A DNA stretch of 64,000 bases from Nigrospora sphaerica (Eukaryota; Ascomycota; Sordariomycetes; Amphisphaeriales; Apiosporaceae): NCBI GenBank assembly GCA_018287875.1, contig JAGVVL010000001.1, forward strand, positions 372,001 to 436,000, written 5' to 3'. A program made the position numbers and the translations under genes. The notes under the pieces are model-generated. The model had not been told where the DNA came from. It saw nothing but the letters and a program-made list of their open reading frames with translations, and did not search any database. This document shows positions 57,247 through 64,000 of the stretch, one piece after another (within the stretch, counting starts at the first letter, position 1; the number at the start of each line of letters is the position of its first letter).

Positions 57247-58758
57247 ATGCCTGAGAGATCTGGACACGCCCACCACTCGGTCCCGGAAACGGAGTCAGAG
57301 CGAGCCGCGTCGGCACCCGAGATCAACAAGGAAGAGGTCCGCAATACAAGCCAAGGCATCCCGAACCGCGCCGCCAAGGACGTATCCTTCTACACGCCCG
57401 AGCAGGTGCCGCCGGCCGGCACGGCACTGGACCCCCAGCCCAACGGCCAGCCCATCCCGAAGCTCTTCACGCCGCTCAAGATTCGCGATATGACCATGCA
57501 GAACCGCATCATGGTGTCACCCTTGTGCCAGTACTCGGCCCACAAGGGTTGCCACACGCTGTGGCACACGACGCACCTGGGCGGTATCGTGCAACGCGGG
57601 GTAAGCTCCGTTGCCCCCCCCCCCCCCTCTGAGTGACGACGCGCTATAAGCAGTCTGGACTGACGATGCCTCTTTCTCCCCCCTAGCCCGGGCTGACCAT
57701 GGTCGAAGCCACGGCGGTGCAGGCCAACGGGCGCATCACGCCCGAGGATTCGGGGCTGTGGAACGAGCTACAGGTCGAGCCGCTGCGGGCGCACGTCGAG
57801 TTCGCGCACTCGCAGGGGCAGAAGATCGGAATCCAGCTGGGGCACGCAGGGCGCAAGGCGTCGACGGTGGCGCCATGGCTGGCGTCGGCGGCGGTGGCGA
57901 CGGCCGACGTGGGCGGGTGGCCCGACAACGTGGTGGCGCCGAGCGAGGGTGCTTACAACGCGGCGCACGCGGCGCCGCGGGCGCTGACTCTGGACGAGAT
58001 CGAGGCCATCAAGCGCGACTTCATCGCGGCGGCGTCACGCGCCATCAAGATCGGCTTCGACGTGCTCGAGCTGCACGCCGCCCACGGCTACCTGCTGCAC
58101 GAATTCCTGTCGCCCGCGACGAACCGGCGCACCGACGAGTACGGCGGCGCCTTCGAGCACCGCGCGCGCCTGCTCTTCGAGATCGTCAACGAGTGCCGCA
58201 AGATAATGCCCGCCACCATGCCCCTCTTCGTCCGCGTCAGCGCCACCGACTGGCTCGAGGAAGCCGACGACTACGAGGGCGAGAGCTGGACCCTCGCCGA
58301 CACCATCCGCCTCGCCGAGCAGCTCGCCGGCCGCGGCGTCGACGTCCTCGACGTCTCGAGCGGCGGCCTCGACCCGCGCCAGAAGATCAAGCCGGGCCCG
58401 GGCTACCAGGCGCCCTTGGCCAAGGCCATCAAGAAGGCCGTGGGCGACAAGCTCCTCGTCGCCACCGTCGGCAGCATCACGAGCGGCAAGCAGGCCAACG
58501 ACCTGCTCGTCGGCAACGGCGCCGGCGACAACGACGAGCCCCTCGATATCGCCGCGGCCGGCCGCGCCTTCCAGAAAAACCCCGGCCTCGTGTGGGCGTG
58601 GGCCGAGGAGGTAAGACAATCTCTTCCTTCTGAAAACGTAAGCCGCGGGGCTATGCTGACTCGGTTTCTGCCAGCTTGACACATCCATCCATCTTGCCAG
58701 CCAGATCGGCTGGGGGTTCGGCGGACGAAGCACCAGGACATCCAAGGCGACCCAGTGA
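57247..58758 (+). CDS. Old Yellow Enzyme-like NADH:flavin oxidoreductase (YqjM-type)
   Basis: Exons 57247..57600, 57687..58610 and 58675..58758 give 453 residues; phases are all 0. The TIM-barrel flavoenzyme motifs are complete: RIMVSPLCQYSA (FMN-contact Cys), GLTMVEATAV, GIQLGHAGRKAS, DVLELHAAHGYLLHEFLSPA followed by TNRRTDEYGG, LDVSSGG, and the phosphate-binding AAGRAFQKNPG. The C-terminal QIGWGFGG matches the thermophilic-like (class III) subgroup. Such enzymes use FMN and NAD(P)H to reduce activated C=C bonds. The first ~60 residues are a non-conserved polar extension. Intron 1 contains a run of 12-13 C. The C-terminal exon encodes only 27 residues. No signal peptide. Confidence 0.92.
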
Positions 58759-59298
58759 GTGGCAGCGGCCTGGAAATTTAACGACTCATGATAAACTTAG
58801 CGCTGTGTTCGAAGGTTGTATTAGACGATAAAGTAGAGCAAGGACTTCATTTCGAACCATCTCACGTTGCAGCATATTGATGAGACTTGTTACTCCTCCC
58901 ACTGATGCCCGTGGTTAGCCGGGCACAATGTCGCGTGGCACTACTGTCAACGCGGGGTCCAAGCCTGACGACCATGCCGTTAAGTCCGATGACGCGATGC
59001 GCTATACGAGAAGCCCTCGTCTGTTTCCCAGGGTGCTTCATTCGCTGCGTTGGTGTCCGTGTTAGCTTCAGCGAGCAACTCGGCTTTAGCGTCAGACGCA
59101 GTGAGCAATTCCGCTTCGGCTTCGGCTTCAGCGAGCAACTCGGCTTTGCCATCATGGAGACAAGGCTGATTTGGGAAGTACTGATTCGGTCACGTCGCGG
59201 GACTCATGGACAGGGTCGCCAGAATTGTGGCCTCGCACCATCAACCGGTTGAAGCCGAGATCGGCTCCACCAAGGGAGAGAGAATTATTTAGAACCCC
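58759..59298. other. Intergenic with a small imperfect repeat
   Basis: Upstream region of the transporter gene. Two near-identical 24-base copies of a gcttcagcgagcaactcggc-type unit start at 59065 and 59125, with a diverged third copy between them. No gene seen. Confidence 0.5.
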
Positions 59299-61025
59299 AT
59301 GATCGCCCACGACCCGAAGCCAAGCACACCTCTACCGACCAACGCAGCAACCCCGAAACCCCCCACAGCCCTAGACAAGATGCCGTACGGAGGGGCCAAA
59401 CCCAGCGCGACGGGCGCCGCCGGTGACGAGGCCTCGCGCGTCGCATCGCCGCCCGCCGGCAGCGGCCAAGTGCCCGCCGTTGAGAGCGAAACGGTCGCTA
59501 ACAGCGAGCCGGATGCCAGCGCCGAGCCGCAGCAGGAACGCAAGACGGCGGGACAGAAACTACGCGCCTTCTACGACCGCAACTTTGGGCTTTTTCTCAT
59601 TTTCCTGGCCGAGATCTTTGCGTCGCTGGTGAGCGAGCCCCATCCCGTCCCGCGCCGAGGGGCCTGCGTGTGTGCGCGCTTTGCGTCCCCAGGGCACAAA
59701 GCACCCCCACGTGTAATTGACTGACGCCTCTTCCGCGCTCCCCCACGACAGATGGTCATGACGACGCGGCTGCTGGAGACGGCGTTTGAGACCAAGTTCC
59801 ACGCGCTCGAGATCATCTTCGTGCGCATGTTTTGCACCGCCGCCCTCGGCTCGCTGTACATGGCCGTCAAGCGCGTGCCGCACTTCCCCTTCGGCCTCCC
59901 CAGCGTGCGCGGCCTCCTGCTGCTGCGCGGCGCCTCGGGCTTCCTGGGCCTGGCGTGCAATTACTGTAGGTCGTGGCTCGTCGGGCCCCGTAGTGGGCGA
60001 GAGCAAGGCACGCCGACTGATCAAAATGCAGACTCGCTAGCCTACCTCAACGTTTCCGACGCCACCGTCATCACCTTTCTCGTCCCAACGCTGACGGCCT
60101 TCATCTGCTTCGTGGTGCTTAGGGTGAGACCCTCACCCCCCCCCCCCCCCCCCTCCGGCGTGTCACCTCGTCCCGCCCTGGTCGGTCCGCTCACGTTCTC
60201 CCCCCCTTTAGGAACCATTTACGCTTCACGAGGCCCTGGCCGGCATCGTCGCCTTTGTGGGTGTGCTCTTCATCGCGCGGCCCACGGCCCTGTTCCCTCG
60301 ATCCGAGATACCCGAGGCGGGCCTGGGCGCCTTGTCGGCCGGCGGCCTCGTACCCACGGTGCCGGCGACGCCGGCCGAGCGCTCGCTCGCCGTGCTGCTG
60401 GCCGTCGTCGGCAGCTTCGCGGCCGCCACGGCCTACTCGACGATTCGCGTCATCGGCACGCGCGTGCACTCGCTGGTCAGCGTCAACTACTTTGCCGTCG
60501 TCGCCACCGCCGGCTCCTTCTTCATCATCCTGCTGCACCCGGACCTGCATTTCCAGCTTCCCCGCAACGCGGCGCAATGGTGAGTCGGCCGGCTTCCCGC
60601 TTGCCGGCGCAGCCTCTCCCGTGCGTCCGAGAGACTAACGGGATCCCCAGGGGCCTCCTCATCACCATCGGTATCGCTGGGTTCCTCCTGCAGTTTCTTT
60701 TAACCGAGGGACTGCAGAGGGAAAAAGCCGGCCGGGCTACCAACATGATTGTAGGTTCTCCGGCGCCATCCGGCGGGGCGAACGATGGACTGACGCGCGT
60801 TCACAGTACACACAGCTGGTCTTCGCTCTCATCATCGACCGCGTAATCTGGGGCACCACGCCGGGCGGCTGGAGCCTCGTGGGCAGCGCCCTCATCATCG
60901 GCGCCGCCGTCTGGGTGACGCTGCAGAAGAGCAAGACGCCGACGGCGCAGCCGGAAAGACCCCCCGTGGACGAGGAGAGCAGTTTGCTGGGGAACAGTGG
61001 CGATGCCGAGCCGCGACGAGCTTGA
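59299..61025 (+). CDS. EamA/DMT-family membrane transporter (SLC35G-like)
   Basis: Six exons (59299..59628, 59752..59965, 60032..60123, 60212..60579, 60651..60750, 60807..61025) give 440 residues. After a ~90-residue polar cytosolic start come about ten hydrophobic segments arranged as two EamA repeats: the first with LFLIFLAEIFASL, VRGLLLLRGASGFLGLACNY and ATVITFLVPTLTAFICFVVL; the second with ALAGIVAFVGVLFIARPTAL, SVNYFAVVATAGSFFIILL and the closing GGWSLVGSALIIGAAVWVTL. DMT proteins move small metabolites or nucleotide-sugar-like substrates across internal or plasma membranes; the substrate is unknown. Intron 3 has a long C run (60139-60152). Splice sites are canonical and phases agree. 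Confidence 0.88.
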
Positions 61026-61378
61026 TTGGATGCCGAATCCCACCGGGGAAACGGTGCATGGCTCCCCCACTTCAGGGCCTTCAGCGCTTGAGCTCAATGC
61101 CCTTGCTGCCCTACCTCCACACCCGCCCTGAGCCGGGAGTCAGCGAGTCAGCGGAGGGAGGCGCAGGTGAAGCCACCAATGGAAGTAAACGGCGGGCCAG
61201 CAAAAATCGGGTCGGGGCTGACCGCTATGCACCAACCCACTATCCACTTATCGATCACGGCCTGGGCGATACTTAACGCGGGGCCTCCTCGTCGACCCCG
61301 CGCCTCCGCCGTCCTTTCTCTTCTGCTCGCCAATTCATCCCCGCAATCCGCATCCCCCCATTCCAATAATCGTCAACC
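61026..61378. promoter_or_regulatory. Promoter and 5' UTR of the eEF1B-alpha gene
   Basis: A compact 353-bp interval after the transporter stop. The last 100 bases are pyrimidine-rich (CT tract) and end in TCGTCAACC before the ATG, typical of highly expressed fungal translation genes. No exon encoding a GST-like domain is visible here. Confidence 0.5.
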
Positions 61379-61942
61379 ATGGCCTCCGAAGCACCCGCCG
61401 ACGCCACCAAGGCTACCGAGCCCACCGTCGACGCCGCCGCCGCCGCCAAGGCCCCCGAGGCCGATGATGACGACGTCGACCTGTTCGGCAGCGAGGAGGA
61501 GGAGGACGCCGAGGCCGCCAAGGTCCGCGAGGAGCGCCTGGCCGCCTACAAGGAGAAGAAGGCGGCCAAGCCCAAGGTCGCCGCCAAGTCGGTTGTGACC
61601 ATGGACATCAAGCCCTGGGGTGCGTACAATCCAATCCTATCCGTTTTCCGCCCCGTCTCCCCTCCCCTTCCCTCCCCTCCCCGGCGGCGGTACTAACGGC
61701 ACGAATTCACAGACGACGAGACCGACCTGGTCGAGATGGAGAAGGCCGTCCGCGCCATCGAGAAGGACGGCCTTGTGTGGGGTGCGTCGCAGCTGATCCC
61801 CGTCGGCTTCGGCATCAAGAAGCTGCAGATCAACCTCGTCGTCGAGGACGAGAAGGTCTCGACCACCGAGCTGGAGGAGGAGATCCAGGAGCTCGACGAT
61901 TGGGTCCAGTCGACCGACATTGCCGCCATGCAGAAGCTGTAA
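61379..61942 (+). CDS. Translation elongation factor 1-beta (eEF1B-alpha), short form
   Basis: Exons 61379..61619 and 61713..61942 (intron GTGCGT...CACAG with a perfect TACTAAC branch site) give 156 residues. The C-terminal guanine-nucleotide exchange domain is complete: [52 protein letters not shown] and the terminal [11 protein letters not shown]. The preceding acidic hinge [20 protein letters not shown] is also standard. It catalyses GDP release from eEF1A in the cytosol. Fungal homologues are about 215-235 residues and begin with a GST-C-like domain that binds eEF1B-gamma. Here only ~28 Ala/Pro/Thr-rich residues precede the acidic region. The start context CAACCATGG is strong, so the short form looks genuine. 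Confidence 0.93.
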
Positions 61943-63125
61943 GAACAGGAGGCTCGACGGGTGGACAAGGGGAGGGACTTGCGTCGGGTTATGCACGATA
62001 CAATTCAATCTCAAGCCGCGACTTTTCTCCCTACTCGTTTAGCGACTACTAGCCGGCAGGTTCAGTGAGCGTTCGGAGACGCCAGGCCTGCCAGCCACTG
62101 GAAGTTGCCCATCGAGGATGTATAGCCTGCGCCGATACCATTGGGACCAGGCCTGTCGACACGTCGGTGCGACCTGCATACATTGCCGCCGCCCGGCATT
62201 TAAATGTCTCCGGGAAAAAGCGACGTTGCACATGGTATCCGTCCGGTGTCGTCCGGGGGATCCCACGTGGCATGGGGCAGCATCGTATTAATGGAGGCAG
62301 TGTCTCGTGTTCTCGCCCAACGGCCCTGGGTCGGGACACCAGCTCAATGTGGGACACTGGCGGGTTTATTCCCTACGCCGGCCCGTTTTGACAGCAGGTG
62401 GAGCGGGCGCGCACGAGGCCGGAAAAATGGGCGAGTTTGCAGCGGGGGGCGTGCGTCAGAAGACAGGAGTGAACGGCTGCTGCCAACGACGAGCATGACC
62501 CCTTCCTTTGCCCATTGGAAATTTAAAATGGCACGGGGGGTGGACCAGAGGTAGGGCTCTATCGGCTACCGCTCTGCTTGAAACCACGCGGGCCGCGGGC
62601 CAGGGGCGACTTAGCGGCGATTGCGCGGACCGTGCCGCGGGACGTGGTTCGCCTTCTGCCCACTCGTCCGCGTCGTCCGGAGCGCCCTTTGCTCCAAACG
62701 CCGGCGTGTCTCTGCGTTGATTGACGCATTCGCATGTAGATGCCGGTACATACTTACACAAAGCGCTGTCGATCCGCATGTAGCGCTAGGTGGTGTTTGG
62801 CCCCGTCAATCTTGCGTCAATCTTGTCATTCTTCCCTCTGATCCCGTCTTTTATGTACCAATATTAATTGCCATTTCCGCAGGGCAATCGTAATATTCCT
62901 TGGTCCGCCGATGTTTTCCTTTCCTAGAACCCCTTCGACTTTTACCTTTTTACGCACGCGGGTCGCGCCCCCCCTTTCCTCTGTCGCAACCAACTCGCCC
63001 ACGCTCAACCTGTCCGTTTCTTCCAACGTCTCGCTTCTTGTTTCGGGCCCTCAACGACGACGTCACGGTCGCTACAGAGAGGCCACGTGAAGTACACACA
63101 ACCTAAACCGAAGCCCACACCCACA
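61943..63125. other. Intergenic, no gene seen
   Basis: The 3' UTR of eEF1B-alpha and the upstream region of the next gene. The last 150 bases are pyrimidine-rich. No supported gene or RNA. Confidence 0.4.
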
Positions 63126-64000
63126 ATGAGCGACCGGGCCGGACCCCTCGCCGCTGCCCCGCGCAGCGCCGGCAGCGCCCCGCTCGCCCGCCACGCGCTG
63201 CGGCGCCGACGGGTCGGCGGCGCCTTCCTCGGCCGCCGGTCGAGCTCGCCGTCCTCGGTCAGCTCCGCGTCGGACGCCGCCTCGTCGGATTCCGACGACG
63301 CCACGCCCTATCCTACCCGCAAGCCGAGAATGTCCGCCTCGCGACGTCACGCCGCCCTCGCCAGCCGCCGGCAGCGCACCCGCGACGCCCCCGCGACAGT
63401 GGCGGCGCGGGTCGCCGTCGCCGATTCTTCGGCCTCGGGCTCCGAGGATTCGCCCAGCTCGGGTCCGGACTCTGGGGACTCGCCCAGCTCAGGCGCGGAC
63501 TCGGACTCGGATACCGACTCGGGTGACGGGCGCAGCGGGGACGGCCAAGGCGCGCCTCAAGGCACGCCGTACTCGGCCGTGCCATCCCTGGATCCCGGAA
63601 CGCCTGGCACAGCCTACCCAACGCGGCCCCTTCCCGGGCGCGCGTCGCCCCGCCAGCGCCGTCGCCGTATCGAGCCGGCCGCAGCGTACCCGGATGACGA
63701 CCTGAGCTCGGCCTCGCCCGACTCGTGTCCCGACTCGGACGTGGACGAGGCGGCGGCCTGCCGGCGCAAGCACGGCCGAATCTCCCCCGCCGCGCTGCCG
63801 GCCGGCCGCGGCGGCAAGCGCGCGGCCATCGAGGACTTGCCCGCCAGCATCCCGGCGCCCGAGACGGCCAGCGGCGACGACACGACGGCCGACGACGACG
63901 ACGGCGAGGCCGACGACGAAGACGAAGACGAAGGCCTGCCCGCACCCGTCGCGGCCCCTGGCCCCGCGGGCGCCGGCGCCGGTCTGCCGAGCAGCATCCC
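63126..64000 (+). CDS. N-terminal part of a disordered Ser/Asp/Arg-rich protein (3' end beyond the window)
   Basis: An open frame of 291 codons runs to the window edge without an intron. It is low in complexity throughout: an Arg/Ala-rich start (MSDRAGPLAAAPRSAG, ARHALRRRRVGG), Ser-rich acidic repeats (EDSPSSGPDSGDSPSSGADS), basic patches (RQRRRRIEP) and an Asp/Glu run (TADDDDGEADDEDEDEG). Alternating basic and acidic blocks are common in nuclear or chromatin-linked proteins, but no domain is present in the visible part. The start ATG sits in CACAATGAG and is the first in frame after a pyrimidine-rich leader. Identity unknown. Confidence 0.55.
   Translation, partial: MSDRAGPLAAAPRSAGSAPLARHALRRRRVGGAFLGRRSSSPSSVSSASDAASSDSDDATPYPTRKPRMSASRRHAALASRRQRTRDAPATVAARVAVADSSASGSEDSPSSGPDSGDSPSSGADSDSDTDSGDGRSGDGQGAPQGTPYSAVPSLDPGTPGTAYPTRPLPGRASPRQRRRRIEPAAAYPDDDLSSASPDSCPDSDVDEAAACRRKHGRISPAALPAGRGGKRAAIEDLPASIPAPETASGDDTTADDDDGEADDEDEDEGLPAPVAAPGPAGAGAGLPSSI

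Overview
The window looks like nuclear DNA of a filamentous ascomycete, most likely a Sordariomycete (inference). Genes carry short spliceosomal introns (about 45-190 nt, GTRNGT...YAG). Coding exons are GC-rich, with C or G preferred at third positions. The gene families are typical of Pezizomycotina: PTH11-like rhodopsin-domain receptors, a STAND NTPase, a hybrid histidine kinase and a Tad-type LINE with RIP-like transitions. No bacterial-style operon is present.

Left part (1-13.3 kb): the 5' half of condensin SMC4 (minus) diverges from an ELYS-domain nucleoporin gene (plus) whose reading frame continues past its UAG stop. Next come an intron-containing tRNA-Glu, NACHT-ankyrin debris, a short 7-TM PTH11-like protein, a secreted class C beta-lactamase-like serine hydrolase, and a small secreted Cys-rich EF-hand protein.

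Middle (14.6-34 kb): a 5'-truncated LINE copy with a target-site duplication, an EthD-domain protein, a PTH11-like receptor with four exact-length 48-residue repeats in its tail, a secreted L-asparaginase homologue with the catalytic Asp of the HGTDT motif changed to Asn, an M20 amidohydrolase, and a hybrid histidine kinase whose kinase and receiver parts are separated by one in-frame TAA. A small hypothetical gene follows.

Right part (34-64 kb): a complete 5.04-kb LINE with 13-bp target-site duplications and a (TAA)~72 tail. Both of its ORFs keep frame but carry many nonsense codons, and the RT active-site Asp is changed to Asn. Next are a decayed STAND N-domain, a 2164-residue STAND/NACHT protein with a long helical C-terminal half, a long gene-poor stretch, a Ree1/DUF1349-like protein, a tRNA-Cys, an Old Yellow Enzyme-like oxidoreductase, a DMT/EamA transporter, an eEF1B-alpha that lacks the usual N-terminal GST-like domain, and the start of a disordered protein.

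The genes do not form a recognisable pathway. Housekeeping genes at the two ends frame a more accessory middle with receptors, secreted proteins, decayed STAND fragments and retroelements. The strongest leads are the two genes interrupted by a single in-frame stop, the Asp-to-Asn asparaginase, the repeat-tailed receptor, and the pair of LINE copies that records directional C-to-T mutation.
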